Shown one piece after another: positions 43,819 through 53,670 of a DNA stretch of 64,000 nucleotides. The notes beneath the pieces are model-generated. The model had not been told where the DNA came from. It did no database searches and saw only the letters and a list, made by a program, of their open reading frames with translations. How positions within the stretch are numbered: position 1 is the first letter of the stretch; each line of letters starts with the position of its first letter. The translations under genes and the position numbers were made by a program. Source of the stretch: Sphingobium bisphenolivorans (GTDB lineage Bacteria; Pseudomonadota; Alphaproteobacteria; Sphingomonadales; Sphingomonadaceae). The DNA lies in the NCBI RefSeq assembly GCF_000412635.1, contig NZ_ASTG01000018.1:62001-126000 (forward strand). Reading direction: 5' to 3'.

Positions 43819-45152
43819 GCGACCTGTTCATCATCGGCGCGTCGGGCACGAAGGCTTATCGCACCGCCATGGCGGCGGTGTCGGAAAATATCGCTAACGC
43901 CAGCACCGAGGGCTATTCGCGCCGTTCGGTGACCACGGTCGAGTCCGGCTCATCCACGGCGACCATGGCGACCTATATCTCCCGCGCCAATTTCGGCGGA
44001 ACGGAGGTGAGCAGCGTCAACCGCGCTACCGACCCTTATCTGGACGCGACGGTTCGCTACACCGGCATGGCGCTGGGCAGTTCGACGGCGCGGCTGCGCT
44101 GGCTGACCGATTCGGAGACGGCGCTCAACGACACGGAAACCGGCATCGGTCGGCTGATGACCGGAATGTTCCAGAATATTGACAAGCTGGCCGCCAGTCC
44201 TAACGACACCTCGCTGCGCGTCACGACGCTGGACAGTATCAGCCGCATCGCTGATGCCTTTCATCAGACCGCCGGCGATCTGGCTCAGGTGTCCAGCGGC
44301 ATCGCGACGGAAGCGCAGGCGTCGGTCGATACGATCAACCGGTCGCTCTCGCAGCTCGCCGACATCAACAACAGCCTGCTGCGCGCCCAGCCGGGTACCT
44401 CCGCCTACGCCCAGTTGCTCGACAGCCGCGATGCAGCGCTCTTCTCCCTGTCGGAGAATCTGAACGTCGACATCAGCTTCGGCACCCACGACCAGGCGCA
44501 GATCAGCTTCAACGGCCAGTCGCTGGTGCAGGGCATCAACGCGACACCCGTGGCGCTGAGCGTCAACGCGAACGGCACGCTGGCGCTGGCGACCAGCGGC
44601 GGTACGGCTCTCACGGCGCCTGCCAATGGTACCTTGGGCGGCCTTTTCTCTGCTGCCCAGACGGTAACGGACCGGCGCACCAGCCTGGACACGCTGGCGC
44701 AGCAGTTCGTCACCGACGTGAACGCCTGGCATGCGCAGGGTCGGACCGATGCAGGAACAGCGGGGGCGCCGCTGCTCTCCTATGGCGGGGGCGCGGCCAA
44801 CGTCGCTGCCCTCATCACTGACCCGTCCCAGCTGGCGACCAAATCTTCGGATGGCACGCTGAACGGTAATCTGCTGACCGCCGGCACCAGCCTGCGCGGC
44901 AACGGCAGCGTCGAACAGGGCTGGACCTCGCTCATCGCCACTCATGCCAATCTGTTGTCCTCGACCAAGGCGGAACAGACCACCGCCCGCAACCGCAGCG
45001 ACCAGGCGGTCGCTGCGCGAGAGGCGGTGAGCGGCGTCGATCTCGACATGGAGGCGGCCGATCTGCTGCGCATCCAGCAAGCCTATTCGGGCTGCGCCAA
45101 GATCCTTCAGGTGGCGAAGGAAACCGTCGACGCGATCCTGCAGATCATCTGA
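43815..45152 (+). CDS. flgK: Flagellar hook-filament junction protein FlgK
   Basis: First junction protein. The 445-residue product has the family N-terminus SGTKAYRTAMAAVSENIANA and STEGYSRRSV, and the C-terminal helix AADLLRIQQAYSGCAKILQV. It overlaps the flgJ stop by four bases. Chaperoned by FlgN, for which a candidate is at 35064. Confidence 0.93.
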   Translation: MSDLFIIGASGTKAYRTAMAAVSENIANASTEGYSRRSVTTVESGSSTATMATYISRANFGGTEVSSVNRATDPYLDATVRYTGMALGSSTARLRWLTDSETALNDTETGIGRLMTGMFQNIDKLAASPNDTSLRVTTLDSISRIADAFHQTAGDLAQVSSGIATEAQASVDTINRSLSQLADINNSLLRAQPGTSAYAQLLDSRDAALFSLSENLNVDISFGTHDQAQISFNGQSLVQGINATPVALSVNANGTLALATSGGTALTAPANGTLGGLFSAAQTVTDRRTSLDTLAQQFVTDVNAWHAQGRTDAGTAGAPLLSYGGGAANVAALITDPSQLATKSSDGTLNGNLLTAGTSLRGNGSVEQGWTSLIATHANLLSSTKAEQTTARNRSDQAVAAREAVSGVDLDMEAADLLRIQQAYSGCAKILQVAKETVDAILQII

Positions 45153-45170
45153 GCGGCAAGGGGCTGAACC

Positions 45171-46016
45171 ATGGTAGGCATCACCAACAAGATCATGCTC
45201 GCGGAAATCCGCCGGCAGCAGCAACTTTCCCAAAGCATCGTCGAGGGGCAGACCGCCATCTCGACCGGCGTCACGCTCAACAAGCCTTCAGATAACGCGC
45301 TCGCCTGGGTGCAGGTGTCGGACATCGGCCGCGCTCAGGCGCAGCAGGCCTCCTGGCAGGCCAATATCAGCTACGGCTCGACCCGCGCCGCCACGGCGGA
45401 GGATAATCTCAGCGAGATCAACACGCTGCTCACCCGTGCGCAGGAGCTGATGACGTCGGCCCGCAACGGCACGCTGAACAATTCAAGCCGCGCCGCCTAT
45501 GCAGAGGAGATGAAGACGATCCGCACGACGATCGATTCGCTGCTCAACCAGAAGGATTATCAGGGCAACCCGGTGTTCGATGACGGGCAGAGCGTCCTCG
45601 TTCCCGTCAGCCGCGGCCTCAACCTGGCAGTCGTGGGCACGCGGCAGGAAGTATCCACCGGGATCGACGTCAACGGCACGCCCATGTCGATCGACGCCAT
45701 ATTGGCGCAGAGCGTCGCAGCTTTGGAAACCGGTACCGACAGCGACATCGCCAGCGGCCTCGATGCGATCAAGGCGGGGCAGAACCATGTTGTGGTCGAA
45801 CAGACCAAGCAGGGCGTGCGTGGCGACCGGCTCGACGTCATCAAGCAGCGGCTGACCACCGTCGGCATCGACCTCAAGGAACGGCGTGCCGATCTGGAGT
45901 CGACCGATCTGACGGAAGTGATCTCCTCCGTTTCGGCCAAGCTGCTCCAGCTGGATGCGGCGCAATCGGCCTTTGCTCGGATCAACCAACAAACATTGTT
46001 CGACCTGATCAAGTAA
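45171..46016 (+). CDS. flgL: Flagellar hook-filament junction protein FlgL
   Basis: Second junction protein, 281 residues, flagellin-like ends: LAEIRRQQQLSQSIVEGQTA at the N-terminus with KPSDNALAWVQVSDI, and LESTDLTEVISSVSAKLLQL at the C-terminus. AAGGGG lies seven bases before the ATG. It ends the flg run. Confidence 0.9.
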   Translation: MVGITNKIMLAEIRRQQQLSQSIVEGQTAISTGVTLNKPSDNALAWVQVSDIGRAQAQQASWQANISYGSTRAATAEDNLSEINTLLTRAQELMTSARNGTLNNSSRAAYAEEMKTIRTTIDSLLNQKDYQGNPVFDDGQSVLVPVSRGLNLAVVGTRQEVSTGIDVNGTPMSIDAILAQSVAALETGTDSDIASGLDAIKAGQNHVVVEQTKQGVRGDRLDVIKQRLTTVGIDLKERRADLESTDLTEVISSVSAKLLQLDAAQSAFARINQQTLFDLIK

Positions 46017-46050
46017 GCCGCGGCGGGTCCTTGGGTTAACCAAGAGCCAC

Positions 46051-46113
46051 GTGCTCCTGCGAAGGCCGGAGCCCACTCGAACGGCGGAACTGGATTCCTG
46101 CATCCGCAGGAAC
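46051..46113. repeat. Dispersed palindromic repeat upstream of motA
   Basis: Begins GTGCTCCTGCGAAGGC and ends with the hairpin TTCCTGC ATCC GCAGGAA. The layout matches a widespread sphingomonad intergenic repeat; a shortened relative lies at 31180. It precedes the motA promoter. Confidence 0.5.
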
Positions 46114-46163
46114 ATGATCGAACAAAGGCTTGGCGACGCACTCTTTTTTTCGGAGCGACGCCT

Positions 46164-46190
46164 TAAATCAGACGAGCGCCGAGCCGTATT
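46164..46190 (+). promoter_or_regulatory. Sigma-28 (FliA) promoter for motA-motB
   Basis: TAAA, 15 bases, GCCGTATT; the spacing and both core elements fit FliA promoters. The motA ATG is about 70 bases downstream. Confidence 0.6.
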
Positions 46191-46261
46191 AACCATTCGA
46201 GAGCGTCTTCATGCGATGCTGATCGGGACGGGGCCTTCGGGCGGAATTTTCAGGGGTTATC

Positions 46262-47125
46262 ATGTTCGCAATCATCGGCCTGGTCGTGCTGCTCGCCATG
46301 GTGTTCGGCGGCTTCATCTTTACAGGCGGCGACATCGGCCCGGTCCTGCACGCCCTGCCCCATGAAATGATCATCATCGGCGGGGCGGCCGTCGGCGCGC
46401 TCATCATCGGCAATTCGGGCGCTGACCTCAAGGCGCTGGGCGGCGGCCTGGGCAAGGTCTTCAAGGGGCCGAAATACAAGAAGCAGGATTTTCTGGACTG
46501 CATCTTCCTCGTCTCGCGCCTGATGAAGACCCTCCGCGTCGAGGGACCGGTCGCGCTGGAACCGCATATCGAAGACCCGGCCAGTTCCACCATCTTTTCC
46601 GAATATCCCCGCCTGATGGGCGACAAGACGCTGATCCACTTGATCAGCGACACGCTGCGCCTTGTGGTCGTCTCCTCCGGCACCCTCGATCCGCATGCGG
46701 TCGAGGAGGTGATGGATAACGCCCTCAAGACCCATCATCATGAGGCGCTGAAGCCTGCCGACAACCTTCAGGGGCTCGCCGACGCGCTCCCTGCTTTGGG
46801 TATCGTCGCGGCGGTGCTCGGCGTGGTCAAAACCATGGGGTCCATCGATCAGCCGCCGGCGATCCTGGGCGGCATGATCGGCTCGGCGCTGGTCGGCACC
46901 TTCCTTGGCGTGTTGCTCGCCTATGGCATGGTCAACCCCTTCGCCAACCGCTGCCGCGCAGTCATCGAGGCGGATGGGTCGATGTACCATGTCGTCAAGC
47001 AGATCATCATCGCCTCGCTGCACGGCCATCCACAGCCGCTCGTCATCGAAGCCGCGCGCTCCAGCCTCACCCACGCCAATCAGCCGGCCTTCGCCGAAGT
47101 GTTCGACGGCATGCGGGGCAAATAA
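46262..47125 (+). CDS. motA: Flagellar motor stator protein MotA
   Basis: Stator proton-channel subunit, 287 residues. It has two N-terminal hydrophobic segments, then a cytoplasmic loop, then ALPALGIVAAVLGVVKTMGS and ALVGTFLGVLLAYGMVNP, the conserved MotA membrane pair. The family gives flagellar rotation with MotB. AGGGG lies five bases before the ATG. Confidence 0.93.
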   Translation: MFAIIGLVVLLAMVFGGFIFTGGDIGPVLHALPHEMIIIGGAAVGALIIGNSGADLKALGGGLGKVFKGPKYKKQDFLDCIFLVSRLMKTLRVEGPVALEPHIEDPASSTIFSEYPRLMGDKTLIHLISDTLRLVVVSSGTLDPHAVEEVMDNALKTHHHEALKPADNLQGLADALPALGIVAAVLGVVKTMGSIDQPPAILGGMIGSALVGTFLGVLLAYGMVNPFANRCRAVIEADGSMYHVVKQIIIASLHGHPQPLVIEAARSSLTHANQPAFAEVFDGMRGK

Positions 47126-47128
47126 GCC

Positions 47129-48181
47129 ATGGCGGACAAGAAGCGAGGCGCGAACGAGCCCGAACCCCGGCCGATCATCGTCAAGAAGATCATCGTCGAC
47201 GGCCATGGCGGTCACCATGGCGGCGCGTGGAAGGTCGCCTATGCCGACTTCGTGACGGCGATGATGGCCTTCTTCCTGCTGATGTGGCTGCTGGGCGCGA
47301 CCACCGAAAAGCAGCGCAAGGGCCTAGCCGACTATTTCACGCCTACCTTGGTCGAGCTGAAGATGGCCTCGGCTGGCTCAACCGGCCTGTTCGGCGGCGA
47401 CAGCATGATGAGCAAGGAAAATTACCCGACCACCGGCGGTCAGGGCAATCTCGCCATCACCATCCCGCGCGACGCCAGCGGCACCAAGGATCAGGGCGGC
47501 AAGGCGACCCGCGCAGCCGACCGCGCCAAGTTCGAGCGGATCAAGAAGGAGTTGGAGGCCCGCATGGCAAAGCGCCAGGGCATCAACAAGCTCGCGAAAA
47601 ATGTCCGCTTCACCGAGACGCGCGAAGGGCTGCGCATCGACCTCATAGATGAGGCGGATTTCGCCATGTTCGCGATGGGCACGGACCGGCTTCTGCCGCA
47701 GGCCCGCGAACTGGTGAGCGAGGTAGCCCAGACGATCCGCACCATGCCCAACCCGCTGATCGTGCGCGGCCATACCGACGGCCTGCCCTACAGTTCAGGC
47801 CAGTCGATGAACAATTGGATGCTCTCCTCAGCCCGTGCAGAGGCGACGCGCAAGGCGCTGGCGGAAAGCGGCATCGCCAATGGGCAGTTCGCCAGGATCG
47901 AGGGTGTGGCCGACCGCGAGCCCTTCGCCAAGGGCAACGCCTATGACCCGCGCAACCGGCGCATGTCGATCATCCTCGGCTGGACGCCCGGGGGCAGCGG
48001 CAGCGAGGACGAGGGACTGGACGCCGAAACCAGGGCGGCGATCAAGGAGCGGGATAATCCGGCAACCATCGCGCGTGCCGAAGCGCGCAAGATCGACATG
48101 GGCGGCACGGGACTGCCTGCGGGGGTCCAGCTGATCAACCCGACCGCCCCGGGGACGTCGAGCAAGCCCGGCAAGCATTGA
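47129..48181 (+). CDS. motB: Flagellar motor stator protein MotB
   Basis: Stator subunit anchored to the wall, 350 residues. A Lys-rich start leads to HHGGAWKVAYADFVTAMMAF with the proton-binding aspartate (Asp40), a single membrane segment, then an OmpA-like domain (RGHTDGLPYSSGQSMNNWML, SSARAEATRKAL). A long C-terminal tail after the OmpA domain is less conserved. It follows motA by three bases. Confidence 0.93.
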   Translation: MADKKRGANEPEPRPIIVKKIIVDGHGGHHGGAWKVAYADFVTAMMAFFLLMWLLGATTEKQRKGLADYFTPTLVELKMASAGSTGLFGGDSMMSKENYPTTGGQGNLAITIPRDASGTKDQGGKATRAADRAKFERIKKELEARMAKRQGINKLAKNVRFTETREGLRIDLIDEADFAMFAMGTDRLLPQARELVSEVAQTIRTMPNPLIVRGHTDGLPYSSGQSMNNWMLSSARAEATRKALAESGIANGQFARIEGVADREPFAKGNAYDPRNRRMSIILGWTPGGSGSEDEGLDAETRAAIKERDNPATIARAEARKIDMGGTGLPAGVQLINPTAPGTSSKPGKH

Positions 48182-48209
48182 CCGCCGCATAGCTGCAAAT
48201 CTTTCGTCG

Positions 48210-48228
48210 CCCCGGGTTTCACCCGGGG
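48210..48228. terminator. Hairpin between converging motB and the sensor kinase
   Basis: CCCCGGGT, TTC, ACCCGGGG: a perfect eight-base stem located between two converging stop codons. It has no T run, so termination is uncertain. Confidence 0.45.
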
Positions 48229-48249
48229 TGAGGTAACGTTTCTGGCGCA

Positions 48250-49602
48250 TCACGCCGGCAGGACCAAACTCGCCTCCAGACCGCCCTGCGCCCGGTTGGC
48301 GAGGCGTAGCGTGCCGCCATGCTCGGCCATGATCGCGCGTACCAGTGCCAGGCCGAGGCCAGCGCCGCCTGTCTCTCGGTTGCGCGACCCTTCCAGCCGG
48401 GTGAAGGGCTCCATCATCTCGGCCATCCGATCCTCGGCGATGCCGGGTCCGTCATCGGCCACCATGAGGAGAACCGCGCCATCCTCCCGCGCCACGGAGA
48501 CATGCGCGCGCTCGCCATAGACGATGGCATTTTCGATCAGGTTGCGCAGCGCTCGCCTGATCTGCTGCGGGCGGACGGAGGCGACGGCTCGCTCGCTCTC
48601 CGCCATTTCGGCGGGCGAGCCGAGTTCCACGAAATCCTCCACCACCGCGTCCGCCAGAGCGGAGAGGTCGACCTTCTGCGCGGGCTCGCTGCTCCGCCCG
48701 GCGCGGGCCAGCGACAAGATGTCCTCCAACATGCGATTCATCTCATCAATGGTTTCGGACATGCGGGCACGCTCCGCCTCATCCTCCACCGATTCGGTGC
48801 GCACGCGGAGGGAGGCAAGCGGGGTACGCAGATCATGGCCGATCGCGCCCAGCATCCGGTCCTTCTCATCCAGCATCGCGATGATGCGGCTGCGCATCGC
48901 GTTGAAGGCCATGGTGAGTTGCCGCACGTCGCCCGGCCCGCGCTCCTCCACCGGGTCGGCCAAGCCGGTGCGGGCGAACTGCTCGGCTGAACCGGTAAGC
49001 TGCCGTAACGGTCGCGCCAGACGCCGGCCTATCCACAACAGGGGCGCCAGCACGATCGCGTAGAGGATCAGCGTCTGCCAGACGAGCCAACCACCAAAGC
49101 GCGGCGACGATCCGTTAAGGCGCGATTGGGTCAGGGCCCATTTGCCCGGCTCATATTCGGCGACCATCACAAGGCGGCCGACGGGGCGGTCTTGCGCCAT
49201 CGCGCGGTCGGCACGCCGGCGGAAATTGTCCCAGCCCCGCATCGGCGGCGGCCGCCTGTCCTCGACCACGCGGACGGAGCGGACATCTAGCCCGACATCG
49301 GCGAACATGACCTGCGCGCGCCGCTCTACATCGGGGCGCGCGCGTCCCGACACGGCCGGCCGAGCGGTGAAGAATTGCACCCGTGCCCGGCGGTCCCTGT
49401 CATCGAAATTACGCCGGTCGCGATTCTCCAGCGCGTCGACGATCCGGTAAACGGCGGGCGCCGTTTGGGACGTCAGTTCGATGCGGGTCCGCTCCCGCAG
49501 CAGCAGTGCGAAATTGATCGCCTGCGCGACGAACAGCGCCAGCGCCACCAGCAGGATGATCTGCCCGACAAGGCTGCGGGGCCAGAGGCGCACTCGCTTC
49601 AC
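48250..49602 (-). CDS. Sensor histidine kinase, EnvZ-type
   Basis: Membrane histidine kinase of a two-component system, 450 residues. It has two membrane segments (about 12-36 and 172-193) around a basic periplasmic domain rich in Arg, a HAMP region, the phosphorylated histidine in GHDLRTPL (about His256), N box NLIENAIVYG and G boxes DDGPGIAED and GGAGLGLALV. GTG at 49602 overlaps the response regulator stop by four bases (GTGA), fixing the start despite an open upstream frame. The signal is unknown. Confidence 0.9.
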   Translation of the reverse strand: MKRVRLWPRSLVGQIILLVALALFVAQAINFALLLRERTRIELTSQTAPAVYRIVDALENRDRRNFDDRDRRARVQFFTARPAVSGRARPDVERRAQVMFADVGLDVRSVRVVEDRRPPPMRGWDNFRRRADRAMAQDRPVGRLVMVAEYEPGKWALTQSRLNGSSPRFGGWLVWQTLILYAIVLAPLLWIGRRLARPLRQLTGSAEQFARTGLADPVEERGPGDVRQLTMAFNAMRSRIIAMLDEKDRMLGAIGHDLRTPLASLRVRTESVEDEAERARMSETIDEMNRMLEDILSLARAGRSSEPAQKVDLSALADAVVEDFVELGSPAEMAESERAVASVRPQQIRRALRNLIENAIVYGERAHVSVAREDGAVLLMVADDGPGIAEDRMAEMMEPFTRLEGSRNRETGGAGLGLALVRAIMAEHGGTLRLANRAQGGLEASLVLPA

Positions 49603-50318
49603 AGCTTGCGCACGTCGGCGGCCAGCGTGTAGCCGCCCCCCCACACGGTCTTGATCAGGATCGGATTTTTCGGGTCGGGTTCGATCTTCTTGCGGAGACG
49701 GCTGATCTGATTGTCGATCGCGCGGTCGAAGGCGTTCGCCTCCCGTCCCTGCGTGATGTCGAGCAACTGGTCGCGGCTCAGCACCTGATTGGGCCGGGTC
49801 GCGAAGGCCAGCATCAGATTATATTCGGCCGTGGAGAGCGGCAGCGATACGCCCTCCTCGTCCACCAGCGTGCGCTCCTGCGTCTTGAGCAGCCAGCCGG
49901 CGAAGGCATAGGTCGCACCGTCCGGCGCCGTCACACGCTGGCCGCCGGCTGCCACCCGCCGGAAGATCACCTTGATACGCGCGACCAGTTCGCGTGGGGA
50001 GAAGGGTTTCAGCACATAATCGTCCGCCCCCATTTCCAGTCCGACGATGCGGTCCGTCTCCTCCGACCGGGCGGTCAGCAGGATCACGGGAATTTCGCTG
50101 GTTTCGCGAATATGACGGCACAGCGACAGGCCATCCTCGCCCGGCATCATGATGTCCAGAATGACGAGGTCGATCGCATTGGCATTGAGCCGCGTGCGCG
50201 CTTCCGCCGCATTTTCCACCGCCGTGACACGAAAGCCATTGCGGGAGAGATATTGCGCCAGCGGCTCGCGGATCGATCGCTCGTCATCGACGAGCAGCAA
50301 ATGGGGTCGTTCGCTCAT
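49599..50318 (-). CDS. OmpR-family response regulator
   Basis: A 239-residue DNA-binding regulator. The receiver has DDE at residues 11-13, the phosphorylated Asp55 in LVILDIMMPGEDG and Lys in YVLKPFSP. The winged helix at the C-terminus ends TVWGGGYTLAADV. It is translated with the downstream kinase gene. The neighbouring EF-hand gene, 78 bases upstream of its start and same strand, may be a target or partner. Confidence 0.92.
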   Translation of the reverse strand: MSERPHLLLVDDERSIREPLAQYLSRNGFRVTAVENAAEARTRLNANAIDLVILDIMMPGEDGLSLCRHIRETSEIPVILLTARSEETDRIVGLEMGADDYVLKPFSPRELVARIKVIFRRVAAGGQRVTAPDGATYAFAGWLLKTQERTLVDEEGVSLPLSTAEYNLMLAFATRPNQVLSRDQLLDITQGREANAFDRAIDNQISRLRKKIEPDPKNPILIKTVWGGGYTLAADVRKL

Positions 50319-50347
50319 ATCGGTTTTCTTGTCATGGCTGGCCGCCT

Positions 50348-50382
50348 GTTGGAAGGGCGAAGGCTAAGCCCGCCCTTCCAAC
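50348..50382 (-). terminator. Hairpin between the EF-hand gene and the response regulator
   Basis: GTTGGAAGGGCG and CGCCCTTCCAAC form a perfect 12-base stem with an 11-base loop. It lies 15 bases after the EF-hand stop and 30 before the regulator start. Without a T run it may act as an attenuator. Confidence 0.5.
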
Positions 50383-50396
50383 CACTTGGCATCGCT

Positions 50397-51023
50397 TCAA
50401 TCGGCAGGCGGCGGAGTCGGCCCTTTCCGCCCCTTCCAGCTGTCGCGCATCGCCTGGCGCGCCGCCTTCATCTCGTCAGCGGTGACCTTGCCGTCCTTGT
50501 TGGTGTCAGCCTTGTCGAACATGGCGATCGGGCGGGCGAGAAACTGTTCCCGCGTGACTGAGGCGCCAGCCTCGCCGGAGCCGCCGAACATCATGCCCCG
50601 GCCAAGGCCGTGGTGCCCGCCACGCCCATGATGGCCATCCGGTCCGCCGCGCCTGCCGCCGGCATCGCCGCGCCCGAAGCGTTCCTGATGACCGGCGGTG
50701 AACTCGGCCTTGCTGATCTGCCCGTTCTTGTCGGTGTCCAGCGCCGCGAAGCGCGCATCGAGCCGCTGCTGGCGCAGCAGGTCGCGGTCGGCAGTATCGA
50801 GCTTGCCGTCCCGGTTCGCGTCCAATTTGGCGAAGCGCGCGTTCAACGCGGTGGTGAGTTCAGCCTTGGTGACGGCGCCGTCCTTGTTGGCGTCCGCCAT
50901 CATCAGCATGCCGCCCCGCCCTTGAGGACGCGGCCCGTCCTGCGCAAGCGCAAGGTGCGATGCGGCGAGCCCGCCGACGAACAGCGAGCCTAGTGCCACG
51001 GTGGTCATGAATTTGCGGATCAT
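50397..51023 (-). CDS. Exported EF-hand calcium-binding protein
   Basis: A 208-residue protein with a signal peptide (ending LALAQD) and four EF-hand loops: residues 44-55, 68-79, 96-107 and 173-184, all of the DXNXDGX form. A Gly/His-rich stretch (about 120-147) separates the third and fourth loops and could bind metals. It is likely periplasmic. AAGGAAG precedes the ATG at 51023. It sits just upstream of the two-component pair. Confidence 0.85.
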   Translation of the reverse strand: MIRKFMTTVALGSLFVGGLAASHLALAQDGPRPQGRGGMLMMADANKDGAVTKAELTTALNARFAKLDANRDGKLDTADRDLLRQQRLDARFAALDTDKNGQISKAEFTAGHQERFGRGDAGGRRGGPDGHHGRGGHHGLGRGMMFGGSGEAGASVTREQFLARPIAMFDKADTNKDGKVTADEMKAARQAMRDSWKGRKGPTPPPAD

Positions 51024-51158
51024 GGTACTTCCTTCAAACATCTGTCACGAACGACATCCGCCGTTCTTGACGATGCTTATGGGCAAGTTTTGTCCCGCAA
51101 ATTTGTCATGTCACCCACGAAACTGTCGCAATTTGTATCGTAGGCGACCGACCCTGTC

Positions 51159-52376
51159 TCAGCGGTCGCGCCGTCCGAGCAACCGGAGCCGCAGCGCATT
51201 GAGCTTGATGAAGCCCGCTGCATCGCGCTGATCATAGGCGCCCGCATCATCCTCGAAGGTCACCACCTTCTCGCTGTAGAGCGAGTAGGGCGACTTGCGG
51301 CCGACGACATAGACGCCGCCCTTGTAGAGCTTCAGCCGGACGGTGCCGCTCACCTTCTCCTGACTATGATCGATCGCCGCCTGCAGCATCTCGCGCTCAG
51401 GCGAGAACCAGAAGCCGTTATAGACCAGTTCGGCGTAGCGCGGCGCCAGTTCGTCCTTCAGATGCGCAGCGCCCCGATCGAGCGTCAGCTGCTCGATGCC
51501 CCGATGGGCGAGATGATAGATGGTGCCGCCCGGCGTTTCATACATGCCGCGCGACTTCATGCCGACGAAGCGGTTCTCGACCAGATCGAGCCGGCCGATG
51601 CCGTGCTTGCGGCCATATTCGTTCAGAGTTTCCAGCAGGGTCGCGGGGCTCATGCCCACGCCGTTGATCGCGACGCCGTCACCACGCTCGAAATCCATCG
51701 TGATATATTCCGGCGCGTCGGGCGCATCCTCCGGATCCACCGTGCGCGAATAGACATAGTCCGGGGTTTCTTCCCACGGATCTTCCAGCACCTTACCCTC
51801 GGAGCTGGTGTGCAGCATGTTCGCGTCGGTCGAGAAGGGGCTTTCGCCGCGCTTGTCGCGAGGAATCGGAATCTGGTGCTTTTCGGCGAACTCGATCAGC
51901 TTGGTGCGGCTGGTCAAATCCCATTCGCGCCAAGGGGCGATCACCTTGATGTCGGGGGCGAGGCCGTAATAGCCCAGTTCGAAGCGGACCTGGTCATTGC
52001 CCTTGCCCGTCGCACCGTGGCTCACCGCGTCAGCGCCGACCTGCTTCGCAATCTCGATCTGCCGCTTGGCGATCAGCGGGCGGGCGATCGACGTGCCGAG
52101 CAGATACAGTCCCTCATACAGCGCATTGGAGCGCATCATGGGGAAGACATAGTCCTTCACAAATTCTTCGCGCAGGTCGTCGATGAAAATATGCTCTTCC
52201 TTGACGCCCATCAGGCGCGCCTTGGCGCGGGCCGGCTCCAGTTCCTCGCCCTGGCCGAGATCGGCGGTGAAGGTGACCACCTCGCATTGATAGGTCTGCT
52301 GCAACCACTTCAGGATCACGCTGGTGTCTAGGCCGCCGGAGAAGGCGAGGACGATGCGGTTGATCTTGTCGGACAT
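51159..52376 (-). CDS. argG: Argininosuccinate synthase
   Basis: Condenses citrulline and aspartate using ATP, penultimate step of arginine synthesis. The 405-residue product has the PP-loop AFSGGLDTS (11-19), [19 protein letters not shown] and the C-terminal [29 protein letters not shown] region. Length is canonical. It stands alone here, apart from argD-argF. Confidence 0.95.
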   Translation of the reverse strand: MSDKINRIVLAFSGGLDTSVILKWLQQTYQCEVVTFTADLGQGEELEPARAKARLMGVKEEHIFIDDLREEFVKDYVFPMMRSNALYEGLYLLGTSIARPLIAKRQIEIAKQVGADAVSHGATGKGNDQVRFELGYYGLAPDIKVIAPWREWDLTSRTKLIEFAEKHQIPIPRDKRGESPFSTDANMLHTSSEGKVLEDPWEETPDYVYSRTVDPEDAPDAPEYITMDFERGDGVAINGVGMSPATLLETLNEYGRKHGIGRLDLVENRFVGMKSRGMYETPGGTIYHLAHRGIEQLTLDRGAAHLKDELAPRYAELVYNGFWFSPEREMLQAAIDHSQEKVSGTVRLKLYKGGVYVVGRKSPYSLYSEKVVTFEDDAGAYDQRDAAGFIKLNALRLRLLGRRDR

Positions 52377-52491
52377 GGGTTCAGCGACTTTCTGTAGAAG
52401 CGGGCCGTAAACGTGGCGCTTGAAATTACCGGCGGGCCGGTATCAGGCAAGGGCCGTGAGTGCAACCGAGTCGACATGAAGGCCTATGCCA

Positions 52492-52524
52492 AAGGGGACG
52501 CAAGCGCGACCGCTACGTCCCCTT
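52492..52524 (-). terminator. Hairpin after the Ala/Pro-rich gene
   Basis: Read leftward, AAGGGGACG (complement at 52516-52524) pairs with CGTCCCCTT (52492-52500) around a 15-base loop, followed by TTTGG. A modest intrinsic terminator before argG. Confidence 0.45.
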
Positions 52525-52549
52525 ACACCATGCGTCAGGCGCCCTGCCG

Positions 52550-53479
52550 CTAGCCGGTGCGCGGCGTGAAGGCGTTCTTGCGACTGCGATCCGAACCGAA
52601 GCGGTAGACGGTCTGGCTCGATTGAGGCCTGAACTGCGGCGCCTTGGCAGGAGCCGCTGCTATATTGAGGTCCGCTGTCGGCGCAGCCCGCCGCTGCTGC
52701 CGAGCGAGCAGAAACCGGGCGCGGGTCAGGCGCTTTGCATGGGTGCGGAAGGGGTTTTCAGGACTGGGTGGCGCCGCAACCATCGCTTCGAGGCTGTCGT
52801 GCGAGCGCTCCGGCGCCAGCGCAGAGGTTGCGGGGGCCGGCATCACAGGCTCGGCCATATGTGCGGGATCGGCCACCGTCATTGCGGGCTCATAAGCAAC
52901 GGGAGCGATGTCGTCCTCGATCAGTTCCACTTCTCGGGCCCTCCGACGCATCATCGCCGCGCCACCGATGCCGAGCAGCAGCAGCGCACCGCCGCCAGCA
53001 GCCCAGAAAAGGGACTGATCGGATGGCTTGGCCGGGTTGATCGCGACAGCAGGCTGTGCGGGCTGATTGCCTGCCCTTGCCGGAGCGCTGGGCATCTGCG
53101 GAGCGGCAGGCTCGCGAGCGGCGGGAGGCGGCGGCGCCGCGGCCAGACGCGCTTCGCGAGCGGGCGCCGTGCTTCTCTTGGCGGGGACAGATGCGGTACT
53201 TGTCCGGCGCGGCTCGGCGGATCTTGTCTCAGAAGGACCCGTCGAGGCTTCCGCTTCGGACGCTGCGATCGCTGCGTTCAGCCGATCATCTACGGACGGG
53301 ATGGGCTGCACCACCGGCTGGGCCGGAGCGAAGCCTTGAGCGGCGGGCGCGGGCGCTTCGGGCGCCGGGAGTACGGGTGGGACCACAACAGTCTGCGCGA
53401 GCAACGGCGTGGTCGTAAGAGCCAGAACAGCGGCAATCGCGGCTCCGGCCGGGCGAGCATAAGAGCTGAATCCAGGCAT
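52550..53479 (-). CDS. Ala/Pro-rich single-pass membrane protein, unknown function
   Basis: A 309-residue protein with a signal peptide (PLLAQT near residue 29), a long Ala/Pro-rich, low-complexity extracytoplasmic part, one membrane segment at about residues 157-177 followed by RRR, and a cytoplasmic tail. This is a sortase-like topology without an LPXTG motif. No family was recognised; function is unknown. It is not close enough to any neighbour to suggest an operon. Confidence 0.65.
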   Translation of the reverse strand: MPGFSSYARPAGAAIAAVLALTTTPLLAQTVVVPPVLPAPEAPAPAAQGFAPAQPVVQPIPSVDDRLNAAIAASEAEASTGPSETRSAEPRRTSTASVPAKRSTAPAREARLAAAPPPPAAREPAAPQMPSAPARAGNQPAQPAVAINPAKPSDQSLFWAAGGGALLLLGIGGAAMMRRRAREVELIEDDIAPVAYEPAMTVADPAHMAEPVMPAPATSALAPERSHDSLEAMVAAPPSPENPFRTHAKRLTRARFLLARQQRRAAPTADLNIAAAPAKAPQFRPQSSQTVYRFGSDRSRKNAFTPRTG

Positions 53480-53670
53480 AGTTCGACATCAACACATGCC
53501 CATCTAAATCGACCGCTACGCAGCTGCAACATTCACGATAAATCGAGCTTTAAGATCGGCAAGCCGTTAACATATACCGGAAAATTAACGGATATTCATA
53601 CGCAAACCCGCCACCTTCGGCAGCGATGCTTGTCAGCTGTGCCGATCTGCTTGCCCAGCACATCAAAATT

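Noticed and set aside
46141-46151. T-run upstream of motA as terminator of flgL
   Set aside because: The T tract lies within a poorly paired loop rather than after a stem.
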